From positions 1 through 21,384 of the forward strand of contig WREE01000013.1 in the NCBI GenBank assembly GCA_009779515.1: a stretch of DNA of 21,384 nt. The letters are read 5' to 3'. Origin of the DNA: Symbiobacteriaceae bacterium. Its GTDB lineage: Bacteria; Bacillota; JAAYKD01; WRDA01. Positions 1 to 7,124 of this stretch are shown here, piece by piece. Position 1 is the stretch's first letter. Each line of letters opens with the position of its first letter. A model generated the notes under the pieces. The model was given only the letters and a program-made list of their open reading frames with translations, was not told where the DNA came from and searched no databases. The position numbers and the translations under genes are program-made.

Positions 1-2003
1 ATCTGCATGGAGGGATCGAGCTCGTTATAGGAAACCACTTGAATTTGGGGTGCCACCCGTTCCGTCAGCCGCCTAAAATAGAGGCGCACCAGGGGGGAGG
101 CGACAATGACCGGTTGGGTAAAACCGGTAAGCTTGTTAATCTCGGCATTCAAGCTCTGATATATCTTTTGAGTCGTTTGGCTATCCAGATTAAGAAAAGC
201 CCCCTGCTCGCTATGTTGTACCGCATCCATAATAGTGCGTTCCAAATTGGGGTTTAAGGTTAAGACCTGCAGGGGACCATCTCCCTGCAAGGGGCGGGAG
301 ATGGTACGGGAAAGAGCCTGGCGAACGTACTCGGTGAGCATATCCGGGTCTTTAGTCATACGTCCGTAATCTCCTAAAGTTTCAAAGATGGTTACCAAAT
401 CCCGAATAGGGATCCCTTCTTTCAGCAGGTTAGCCAAAACCTTTTGGATTTCTCCTAAAGACATGAGCTGCGGTGTAAGCTCATCGATCACTGCCGGATA
501 ACCTTGCTTCACCAGGGCAACCAACTGCTGCACCTCCTGGCGTCCCAGCAGCTGGTGCGCTGAAGTTTTTATAATTTGCGTGAGATGGGTAATGATCACC
601 GTAGGCGGATCGACTACGGTATACCCGGCTAACTCCGCATACTCCCGATTAGCGGCATCCACCCAAAGAGCAGGGAGACCGAAGGCAGGTTCGGTAGTGG
701 GAATCCCCCCTACTTCGATATCCACCCCGTTGGACATGGCGAGGAAATAGTCCAGCATAATCTCGCTGCCACCGGCTTCCACCCCTTTAATTTTAATCAT
801 GTAGCTGTAGGGGTTAAGCTGGATATTATCCACCACCCGGATAGTAGGGACAATGAGCCCTAAATCTAAGGCGCACTGACGGCGAACCATAATCAACCGG
901 TCTAATAAATCGCCGCCTTGCTGGGAATCTGCCATCGGCAAAAGACCGTACCCCAGCTCCACTTCGATAGGGTCTACTGCTAAAAGAGCCGCAATATTTT
1001 CTGGACGACGTATAGCTTCAACCGTGCCGGCACGGCGGATCTCATCTTCCAGCGCCACCTCTCGGCGCATATTCTGCAAAGTGATATAGCCAAAGTAGGC
1101 CATAGTTAATGCCAGGGCTAAAAAGACCAGGGGAGGCATGCCCGGGACTAACCCCATCAGAGCTAGAGCACCGGCTGCCACCAACAAAGTGCGGGGCTGG
1201 CTGAAGAAGAGCTGCCGGGTAACCTCGCTGCCCATGCTGCCATCGGAGGCTGCCCGGGTAACGATAATACCGGTAGCGGTAGAGATTAAGAGAGCCGGAA
1301 TTTGCATAACCAAGCCACTACCGACGCAAAGAATGGTATACTGCAAAGCAGCTGCATTCAAAGAGTTTCCGGCGATCATACCGATGATGATACCCCCGAC
1401 AATATTGACAATGGTGATGATAATACCGGCAATAGCGTCTCCTTTGACAAACTTGGTAGCACCATCCATAGCTCCGTAGAAGTCGGCTTCCCGCTGGATT
1501 TTACGGCGCCGCTCCTTGGCATCCTCTTCGTTGATAAGACCGGCATTGAGGTCGGCATCGATAGCCATTTGCTTGCCGGGCATAGCATCTAAGGTGAAGC
1601 GAGCGGCAACTTCCGCTACCCGCTCGGCTCCTCGAGTAATCACCAAAAATTGGATGATAATTAAGATAAAGAAAACCACGAAACCGACGACGGGGTCGCC
1701 CCCCGCCACATAAGTACCAAAGGTGTTAACAATCTGCCCCGCGTAACCTTTGAGCAGGATAAGTTTAATACTGGTGACGTTCAGTGCCAGACGGTAAAGG
1801 GTGGTAATTAAAAGAAGAGAGGGGAAGGTAGCAAATTGCAAAGCCTCGGTAATGCTCATGGCCACCAGAAGCATGACCACCGAGAAGGTGATGTTTAATG
1901 CCAGGAGAATATCCAGGAGCCAGGTGGGAATTTGCAGGATAAAGAGGAGGACAATACCCAGAACACCTGCCATGACAATTAGTTCGTCTCGCGTATGCCT
2001 CAC
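1..2003 (-). CDS. flhA: FlhA, flagellar type III export gate protein (3' end beyond window)
   Basis: FlhA forms the nonameric export gate that uses the proton motive force and docks chaperone-substrate complexes. About 667 residues are visible, against roughly 680-700 for the family, so only the extreme C-terminus is missing. The N-terminal third is a multi-spanning membrane domain (PTWLLDILLALNITFS near residues 28-43). The conserved cytoplasmic loop GAERVAEVAARFTLDAMPGK and the DADLNAGLI motif follow. The C-terminal half is the soluble domain, ending near YNELDPSMQ. The gene follows flhB directly. The start is uncertain. GTG at 2001-2003 is the only canonical start upstream of the first membrane helix apart from an ATG 10 codons later, but it overlaps the GGGAGG SD itself. 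ACG at 1992-1994 sits 8 nt after that SD and would also give a family-like N-terminus (RDELIV). Confidence 0.95.
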   Translation of the reverse strand, partial: MRHTRDELIVMAGVLGIVLLFILQIPTWLLDILLALNITFSVVMLLVAMSITEALQFATFPSLLLITTLYRLALNVTSIKLILLKGYAGQIVNTFGTYVAGGDPVVGFVVFFILIIIQFLVITRGAERVAEVAARFTLDAMPGKQMAIDADLNAGLINEEDAKERRRKIQREADFYGAMDGATKFVKGDAIAGIIITIVNIVGGIIIGMIAGNSLNAAALQYTILCVGSGLVMQIPALLISTATGIIVTRAASDGSMGSEVTRQLFFSQPRTLLVAAGALALMGLVPGMPPLVFLALALTMAYFGYITLQNMRREVALEDEIRRAGTVEAIRRPENIAALLAVDPIEVELGYGLLPMADSQQGGDLLDRLIMVRRQCALDLGLIVPTIRVVDNIQLNPYSYMIKIKGVEAGGSEIMLDYFLAMSNGVDIEVGGIPTTEPAFGLPALWVDAANREYAELAGYTVVDPPTVIITHLTQIIKTSAHQLLGRQEVQQLVALVKQGYPAVIDELTPQLMSLGEIQKVLANLLKEGIPIRDLVTIFETLGDYGRMTKDPDMLTEYVRQALSRTISRPLQGDGPLQVLTLNPNLERTIMDAVQHSEQGAFLNLDSQTTQKIYQSLNAEINKLTGFTQPVIVASPLVRLYFRRLTERVAPQIQVVSYNELDPSMQ

Positions 2004-2010
2004 CTCCCAA

Positions 2011-3090
2011 CTAAGTCAGAGCCGGAACTTTGCCCTGGACGCGGTAAACGTAAGCCAGCAGCTCCGCTACCGCGCTGTAAAACTCCGGCGGTATATAATC
2101 CCCTATCTCCACGGCTTGGTATAAAGCCTGAGCTAACGGTTTATCTTCCACGATAATAATTTGGTGCTGTAAAGCAACAGCTTTAATCTGTTGAGCCAGA
2201 AAATCTTGCCCCTTGGCGACCACCTGAGGTGCCTGCATTTCACTTTCGGCATAACGCAAGGCTACCGCAAAATGCTCCGGGTTGGTGATAACCACATCGG
2301 CTTTAGGCAACTCCTGCATCATCCGGCGCATGGACATGGAGCGTTGTCGTTCCCGGACTCTCGCTCGGGTTTGGGGGTTACCTTCGGTCTGCTTCATTTC
2401 GTCTTTAATTTCTTGTTTCGTCATGCGGATACTATCTTCAAAGGTGCGCCACTGGAACCAATAGTCGAAAACTCCTACCAGTAGCTGGAAAAAGGCCACC
2501 CGCATCGCCAGGTTTAAGACAGCATCGATAATGGTGTTGCACGCCAGAGCCAGCTCCATATCCATCAGCAGCATAAAGCGCGGTAGATAGGAGAGTATAC
2601 CCTGCCAGAGGATGATGGCGATAAGGGTGAGCTTCACCAGAGATTTGGCAAGCTCCACTAAGCTGCGTTTGGAAAAAATGCGCTGAAAGCCGGAGACGGG
2701 ATTTAAGCGATCGAAGTTGGGAGCAAGGGGTTCGCTGCTGGGGAAGATACCTACCTGAGCAATATTGATAGCCACTCCGGTGACTAAAGCTACTCCTAAA
2801 ATAGGTAAGGCTGCCATGGCAAAACGCGCCAGTGCCCACACAAAGTGGGAATACTCTAAGGTGGAAAAAGCATTGGATAGAGAGTAGGTTAAGGTCTCCG
2901 CCAAAGATGCGACCATATCGAAGCCAAAATAACGCAGATAGGCAAAAACCATGAGGAAGACAATAGCCGAAACCAGCTCGCTACTTTTGGCGACTTGCCC
3001 CTTCTTGCGTGCATCTTCCCGTCGCTTAAGGGTAGGTTCCTCGGTCTTTTCCTCTCCTCCGGCAAATAACTGGAGGTTTATTTGTAGCAT
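2011..3090 (-). CDS. flhB: FlhB, export gate and substrate-specificity switch protein
   Basis: FlhB belongs to the flagellar type III secretion gate. It switches export from rod/hook to filament substrates, normally after autocleavage between Asn and Pro of an NPTH motif, and it works with FliK. The protein has 359 residues, close to the usual size. Family marks include the N-terminal LQLFAGGEEKTEEPT, the RREDARKKGQVAKS segment, four hydrophobic segments between about residues 40 and 215, and the cytosolic linker with RRMMQELPKADVVITNP. The cleavage loop reads N270-P271-E272-H273, so the usual Thr is Glu. The ATG follows the fliR stop directly (TAG-ATG), which suggests translational coupling. 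Identity is certain; whether the variant site cleaves normally is not. Confidence 0.97.
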   Translation of the reverse strand: MLQINLQLFAGGEEKTEEPTLKRREDARKKGQVAKSSELVSAIVFLMVFAYLRYFGFDMVASLAETLTYSLSNAFSTLEYSHFVWALARFAMAALPILGVALVTGVAINIAQVGIFPSSEPLAPNFDRLNPVSGFQRIFSKRSLVELAKSLVKLTLIAIILWQGILSYLPRFMLLMDMELALACNTIIDAVLNLAMRVAFFQLLVGVFDYWFQWRTFEDSIRMTKQEIKDEMKQTEGNPQTRARVRERQRSMSMRRMMQELPKADVVITNPEHFAVALRYAESEMQAPQVVAKGQDFLAQQIKAVALQHQIIIVEDKPLAQALYQAVEIGDYIPPEFYSAVAELLAYVYRVQGKVPALT

Positions 3091-3882
3091 CTATCTGCCA
3101 CCGCCAATCAAACCCAGGAAGTTGAATATTTCGTAAACCATACCGCTTTCGGAATTGTGAAAAAGATTGCCGGTAAAGGTGATATAAGCAGCCAGACAAA
3201 AGAGCATGGTGGTTACCCCAAAAATAATTTTGATAGGTACACCCAGGATAAAAGCGTTAAGGGAGGGTACCGTGCGGGCTAACAGCGCCAAAGCGGCGTC
3301 GCTCATCAGCATAACCCCTACCACAGGGATAGCCACACGCACTCCAATGAGGCAGAAACGGGTAAAAGTTTGGACAAATGCTACCAACCCTAACGGTTGT
3401 ATATTTTGTCCTACCGCAAACCATTGGTAGCTTTCCAGGATGGCTGCCAGGAGTAGGTGATGGGCATTGGTTGCCAAAAAGAGCAGCATCGCCAGCACAT
3501 AGTAAAAGTCACCCATAATGGGTAGCTGGGTATCGGTGTTGGGATCGAAGACGTTAACCATGGAAAAGCCCATAGGAATATCTATTAAGGAACCTGCCAT
3601 TTGCAAAGCGTTAAAGAAAAGCATGGATATATAGCCGATAGCTAACCCCACAAGAATTTCCACAGGTAACAGGGCAAAGAAACTGTTGAAGATACTCCCC
3701 GGAGGGGGAGGCACGGTCAGGGAGAAGAGGAAAGCCAGAGAACCGGCTAAACTTAAACGCACCGTTCCTGGAACATTGCGCCCACCGAAGATAGGTGCCA
3801 CGGCAAAAATAGCCAGCACCCGAGCAAAGATAAGCAGGAAAAAAGCCCAAGATTCCAGAGAGAGCTGTAATAGGTCTGGCAT
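3091..3882 (-). CDS. fliR: FliR, flagellar export gate membrane protein
   Basis: FliR forms the core export pore with FliP and FliQ in the inner membrane. With the start at ATG 3880-3882 the protein has 263 residues, typical for the family. It opens MPDLLQLSLESWAFFLLIFARV and has the conserved PIFGGRNVPGTVRLSLAG segment and about six hydrophobic helices. The stretch NVFDPNTDTQLPIMGDFYYVLAMLLF is also FliR-like. An upstream TTG at 3925-3927 would add 15 residues overlapping fliQ and lacks family support. The chosen ATG lies one base after the fliQ TAA and has no clear SD, so translation is probably coupled to fliQ. Confidence 0.95.
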   Translation of the reverse strand: MPDLLQLSLESWAFFLLIFARVLAIFAVAPIFGGRNVPGTVRLSLAGSLAFLFSLTVPPPPGSIFNSFFALLPVEILVGLAIGYISMLFFNALQMAGSLIDIPMGFSMVNVFDPNTDTQLPIMGDFYYVLAMLLFLATNAHHLLLAAILESYQWFAVGQNIQPLGLVAFVQTFTRFCLIGVRVAIPVVGVMLMSDAALALLARTVPSLNAFILGVPIKIIFGVTTMLFCLAAYITFTGNLFHNSESGMVYEIFNFLGLIGGGR

Positions 3883-3883
3883 G

Positions 3884-4153
3884 TTAACGTAAAACGTTGC
3901 CCATGGCAGTAAGTAAGCCATAAACAAACCCGCTCATTACCTGCAGCATCCAAGAACCAAAAGCTAGGAGGGTTAACCCCACCGCCAGCAGCTTAGGCAC
4001 AAAAACCAGCGTTTGCTCCTGAATCTGGGTGGTGGCTTGCAAAATGGAGATGAGTAAACCGACCAACAAGCCGATAGCCAAAAGAGGTCCCGCTAGCATG
4101 AGAAAAACCCTGAGAGCATCTACCGCCAGGGAGAGAACCCATGTCTCGTTGAT
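3884..4153 (-). CDS. fliQ: FliQ, export gate membrane protein, apparent AUC start codon
   Basis: FliQ is a small two-helix subunit of the FliPQR export pore. Reading from ATC at 4151-4153 gives exactly 89 residues, the usual FliQ length, beginning (M)NETWVLSLAVDALRVFLMLAGPL and continuing into LLISILQATTQIQEQTLVFVPKLLAV, a family signature. No ATG, GTG or TTG occurs in frame between the stop TAA at 4172-4174 and the ATG at 4097-4099, which would delete most of the first helix. A strong AGGAGGTG lies just upstream, with AGGAGG 9 nt before the ATC. Identity is secure; the AUC start is inferred from SD placement and family length. A sequencing error is the main alternative. Confidence 0.88.
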   Translation of the reverse strand: MNETWVLSLAVDALRVFLMLAGPLLAIGLLVGLLISILQATTQIQEQTLVFVPKLLAVGLTLLAFGSWMLQVMSGFVYGLLTAMGNVLR

Positions 4154-4168
4154 AAGACTGCACCTCCT
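4151..4168 (-). promoter_or_regulatory. Strong SD placed to serve an AUC start of fliQ
   Basis: On the minus strand AGGAGG (4163-4168) is followed by nine bases and then ATC. This near-perfect anti-16S match lies between fliP and fliQ and has no canonical start in the fliQ frame within reach. A GTG that overlaps the SD is in another frame and gives no recognisable protein. It marks where fliQ translation most plausibly begins. Confidence 0.7.
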
Positions 4169-4184
4169 GTGTTAGTGCTTATGT

Positions 4185-4961
4185 TTAAGAGACCGTAAAG
4201 GAGCGTAAGATGGCATCGACAACTAAGTTCCATCCGTTGACAAAGTAGAAGAGCAACACCTTAAAGGGAAGGGAAATCATCACCGGTGGCAGCATCATCA
4301 TACCCATAGACATCAGGGTGGAGGCGACCACCATATCTATAATAAGGAAAGGGATGTAAATCATAAAACCCATTTGGAAAGCAGTTTGCAATTCACTGAT
4401 AATAAAAGCCGGCAAGACATAACGAAAAGGGAGTTCACCCCCTTCTGGCAACCCCTGGGGGGCAAAGTTGACGAAAAGAGCCACATCCTCGTGGCGGGTG
4501 AAGTCCAACATAAATTTTTTCAGAGGAGCCTCAGCCTGGCTCAAAGCCTCGGTAAGTTCCAAGTCGCCGTTGCTGTAGGGGAGCCAAGCCTGGTTATATA
4601 CAGTGTTAAAAACCGGGGACATGAGAAAAAAGGTTAGAATAAGCGCCAGCCCAGTAACCACTTGGTTGGGAGGCATATTTTGGGTACCCAGGGCGTTCCT
4701 AGTGAAGCCTAAGACGATGACAATACGGGTAAAGGAGGTCATTAGCACTAAGATGGAAGGCGCTAAAGTGAGAACGGTAAGCAGCACTAAAACCTGCAAG
4801 CTCTGAGCTACCTCGCCGGGGGTCTCAGCTGGGGTTATATCGATATTCAACCCGGGGATAATGGCACCTTGCACCGGAGTGCAAGAAGCTAAAACTCCCA
4901 CCAGGAGAGCTACACCAACCGAGACAACTGCTGCTCTGAGAAGTAACTTTCTTTTATCCAT
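4185..4961 (-). CDS. fliP: FliP, export gate membrane protein with lipobox-like signal sequence
   Basis: FliP is the pentameric core of the flagellar export pore. The protein has 258 residues. Family features are LQVLVLLTVLTLAPSILVLMTSFTRI (about residues 55-80), the VVLGFTRNALGTQNMPPNQV type segment, the periplasmic insert around residues 125-165, and the C-terminal helices with FMIYIPFLIIDMVVAS and MGMMMLPPVMISLPFK. FliP usually carries a cleavable signal peptide. Here residues 1-27 are MDKRK, a hydrophobic core, then LASC with Cys27, which fits a lipobox. The ATG lies six bases after the fliO stop and has only a weak SD. Confidence 0.97.
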   Translation of the reverse strand: MDKRKLLLRAAVVSVGVALLVGVLASCTPVQGAIIPGLNIDITPAETPGEVAQSLQVLVLLTVLTLAPSILVLMTSFTRIVIVLGFTRNALGTQNMPPNQVVTGLALILTFFLMSPVFNTVYNQAWLPYSNGDLELTEALSQAEAPLKKFMLDFTRHEDVALFVNFAPQGLPEGGELPFRYVLPAFIISELQTAFQMGFMIYIPFLIIDMVVASTLMSMGMMMLPPVMISLPFKVLLFYFVNGWNLVVDAILRSFTVS

Positions 4962-4967
4962 GTGTGC

Positions 4968-5408
4968 TCATCTTTCTTTGGAGATACGGGCGATAGACTG
5001 CTGCAAGTTGCGCAGGAAGGTCATACCGTTGGTATCCATCTCCGTTAAGGGGTTAAGCTCCAGAAAGCGGATAAGCTCCTCTTCGTTCATAATATTAACC
5101 ACACTGAGCTCTCTCTCTCCTTGCCCCACCAAGAGAACCTTCCCGGCAACTGTAACCAGGAGCAGGTAGCGTCCTGGGGCAACTTGCAATCGTTCCAGTA
5201 CATTCAAATAGCGGCTCTGGTTTTGTAACACACCAGCGCCGCGTCGAGCGATAAAGCGCGTCACTAACCAGGCAAGAAGAACTACCAGACAAACCGTTAA
5301 GATAAAAGTAAACTGCTGCCAGTACCCGACCGTAAACTCACCGCCAGGGGCAGCCCCTGGTACGAACGAGAGCGGGGAGCTGGTAGCAGTGCGGAGGAGA
5401 GTGAACAC
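4968..5408 (-). CDS. fliO: FliO/FliZ-type flagellar biosynthesis protein
   Basis: FliO is a small bitopic membrane protein that helps FliP assemble into the export gate. The protein has 146 residues. One hydrophobic helix lies at about 30-50 (FTFILTVCLVVLLAWLVTRF). A basic stretch and the FliO-like LNVLERLQVAPGRYLLLVTVAGKVLLVG region follow. The tail is charged. The start is GTG at 5406-5408, two bases after the cheY stop, with an AAAGGTGA sequence upstream inside cheY. Position immediately before fliP is diagnostic, because FliO sequences diverge strongly. Confidence 0.88.
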   Translation of the reverse strand: MFTLLRTATSSPLSFVPGAAPGGEFTVGYWQQFTFILTVCLVVLLAWLVTRFIARRGAGVLQNQSRYLNVLERLQVAPGRYLLLVTVAGKVLLVGQGERELSVVNIMNEEELIRFLELNPLTEMDTNGMTFLRNLQQSIARISKER

Positions 5409-5410
5409 GA

Positions 5411-5773
5411 TCAGCCGATCACCTTTTTAACCGCATCTATAACGCGGGCAGGCTGAAACGGCTTGACGATAAAGTCGGAGGCGCCAATCTGAATAGCCTC
5501 GATAACCATAGACTGTTGCCCCATAGCCGAACACATGACAATTTTAGCTGCCGGATCGGCAGTGCGAATAGCCCGGGCGGCGTCGATACCGTTCATTTCC
5601 GGCATGGTTATATCCATGGTAACCAAGTCGGGTTTATGATTAAGGTATTTTTCCACAGCGTCCCGTCCGTTCTCGGCCTCCGCTACCACATCGTAACCAG
5701 CCTTAGTTAAGATATCCTTGAGGAGCATCCTCATAAAAGCAGCGTCGTCCACAATGAGTACTGTTCCCGGCAT
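5411..5773 (-). CDS. cheY: CheY, single-domain chemotaxis response regulator
   Basis: This 120-residue receiver domain is the diffusible phospho-signal that binds the flagellar switch. The acidic pocket is Asp9-Asp10, the phospho-acceptor is Asp54 in VTMDITMPEMNG, the switch Ser/Thr is Ser82 (CSAMG), and the invariant Lys is Lys104 (KPF). No output domain is present. It sits alone between fliY and fliO, as in B. subtilis and many Clostridia, with no cheA, cheW or receptor genes in the window. The ATG is preceded by AAGGGGG with an 8-nt spacer. The 137-nt gap before it holds an AU-rich hairpin. Confidence 0.95.
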   Translation of the reverse strand: MPGTVLIVDDAAFMRMLLKDILTKAGYDVVAEAENGRDAVEKYLNHKPDLVTMDITMPEMNGIDAARAIRTADPAAKIVMCSAMGQQSMVIEAIQIGASDFIVKPFQPARVIDAVKKVIG

Positions 5774-5854
5774 TGTTATTTCCCCCTTCGAAAACTGATG
5801 AACTATGAACCACCCAGCCGCCTCTTAAGCGTCTTAAAGGGTACAGGTTGCAGT

Positions 5855-5880
5855 GTTAAAATAGTTGCGGATATCTTAAC
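5855..5880 (-). other. AU-rich intercistronic hairpin between fliY and cheY
   Basis: The transcript can form a 9-bp stem: GTTAAGATA pairs with TATTTTAAC through one G-U wobble, around an 8-base loop. It lies about 30 nt downstream of the fliY stop in the longest gap of this half of the operon. No U-run follows, so it is not a classical intrinsic terminator. It could be an RNA processing or stability element; function is inferred only. Confidence 0.35.
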
Positions 5881-5910
5881 TTTCCCGGGTGCTTCGGGCT
5901 TCACTAGGGA

Positions 5911-7020
5911 CTATTGGAGCAACCCTAACCTGTCTGCCAGGTTTTTAATTTTGGTTATCCGCACTGCGAAGTTTTCGTCAATAATGACAACTTCTCCTTC
6001 TGCAATAGCTTTCCCGTTGATTAAAATGTCTACCGGATCGCCGGTGAGTTTATCCAGTTCGATGATCGAGCCGGCTCCCAGTTCCAGAACATCCTTAATT
6101 TGCTTGCGCGTCCTACCCAACTCCACGGTTATTTGCAAAGGAACATCTAAGATAAGGCTTAAGTTGCCGGTAGCGAGGGGCACCGACTGCCCTCCAAAGG
6201 GGGCAAAGCTCACCGGCTGGGCGTTAACTGCTTCATTGCCGACAGTAGCAGCCCCTTGGGGCATGGCGAAGGAGGCGGGAGGCGCTGCCACCGCAGCCGT
6301 ATCGCCTCGGGGTGACGCCGTGGTCACCGGTTGGGTAGCCGTGGGGGTAGGTGCCGGAGCAGGCATGGTAGTTGCTTCAAAGGCACGCACCATATCTTTG
6401 GCTAAGGGGACAGGAATGAGCATGGTCAGGACACTGTCGCTTAGAGTCCCTATCTCGAAGCGGTAAACCGACTTGGCAAAGTGGTCGTCCAGGGTAATAC
6501 CGATAGGAGTTTCCAGAAGAGCCAGGTCGTATCGCTGAATATCTATCGGCTCGGAGATAACCTTTTTCTTAAAGAGGGAGGAGAGCGCGGTCATCATATT
6601 TCCCGAAAGCTGGCTCACGGCTTCGGCAATGGCTGAGAGTTCCATTTCGCCCATGGTTTCCGGCGGATTACTGCCATCGTTACCAAAGATAAGTCCGGCG
6701 CCCAGCAGCATGTCGCTTTCCTGGAAAACTAAATAAAAACTGCCGTTAAGCCCTTCCTGGAAAGTGATTTTGGCAATATAGGTTGCCGCAGCAGTATCGG
6801 TGCAGAATTGCTCCAGGGTAGCCTCGCTGACTCTGGGGTTGGTTAAGGAGACATTAACCGCCAGCAGCTCGCTTAAAGAGGTGGCAGCGGCATTCATGGC
6901 TGTGGTGCCTATCTCACCCACCGTGTCCATTTCACTTTCGCTCAGAGCCTCCCCTTCCGAGGAATCAGTCCCCCCCAGGAGCATGTCTATTTCGGCTTGT
7001 GACAGGCGGTAGTAATCCAT
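5911..7020 (-). CDS. fliY: FliY, switch protein with CheC-like and FliN domains
   Basis: FliY is the Firmicute FliN-type C-ring protein that also carries CheC-family CheY-P phosphatase domains. The protein has 369 residues. Residues 5-17 (RLSQAEIDMLLGG) match the N-terminal CheY-P-binding motif shared with FliM. Residues about 28-225 form the duplicated CheC-like region, and about 226-285 are a Pro/Ala/Thr-rich linker. Residues about 285-369 are a FliN/SpoA domain (DVPLQITVELGRTRKQIKDVLELGAGSIIELDKL). In the ExxN motifs of the CheC repeats the Asn is replaced: E36-I-G-T39 and E133-A-V-S136. Phosphatase activity may therefore be lost. A good SD (GGAGGACTGAGG) precedes the ATG, and a possible promoter lies in the 104-nt gap upstream. 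Confidence 0.95.
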   Translation of the reverse strand: MDYYRLSQAEIDMLLGGTDSSEGEALSESEMDTVGEIGTTAMNAAATSLSELLAVNVSLTNPRVSEATLEQFCTDTAAATYIAKITFQEGLNGSFYLVFQESDMLLGAGLIFGNDGSNPPETMGEMELSAIAEAVSQLSGNMMTALSSLFKKKVISEPIDIQRYDLALLETPIGITLDDHFAKSVYRFEIGTLSDSVLTMLIPVPLAKDMVRAFEATTMPAPAPTPTATQPVTTASPRGDTAAVAAPPASFAMPQGAATVGNEAVNAQPVSFAPFGGQSVPLATGNLSLILDVPLQITVELGRTRKQIKDVLELGAGSIIELDKLTGDPVDILINGKAIAEGEVVIIDENFAVRITKIKNLADRLGLLQ

Positions 7021-7055
7021 CCTCAGTCCTCCTCTGCAATAAAAACTATTCTCGC

Positions 7056-7084
7056 ATTATAGTAAATCCTACTATATTTTTTCC
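7056..7084 (-). promoter_or_regulatory. Possible fliY promoter with overlapping palindromic operator
   Basis: On the minus strand a consensus TATAAT lies at 7056-7061, about 35 nt before the fliY ATG. It overlaps an inverted repeat, TATAGTA-N5-TACTATA (7058-7076). The -35 region at 17-bp spacing (GGAAAA) is poor, so a regulator might be needed if this is a promoter. The region is A+T-rich compared with its surroundings. Confidence 0.35.
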
Positions 7085-7124
7085 CTTGACACTACAAATC
7101 GGTGTCGGAAACTAATGTCCCTTG

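Noticed and set aside
3091..3927. fliR start at TTG 3925-3927
   Set aside because: It would overlap fliQ by 44 nt and add 15 residues not typical of FliR; ATG 3880-3882 matches the family N-terminus.
5798..6466. Plus-strand open frame of 222 codons opposite the 3' half of fliY
   Set aside because: It mirrors the fliY FliN domain and linker on the other strand, with no family resemblance.
7086..7116. Plus-strand TTGACA that could be a promoter for antisense RNA into fliM
   Set aside because: No acceptable -10 at 16-18 bp (AAACTA or similar only); a single good hexamer is expected by chance.
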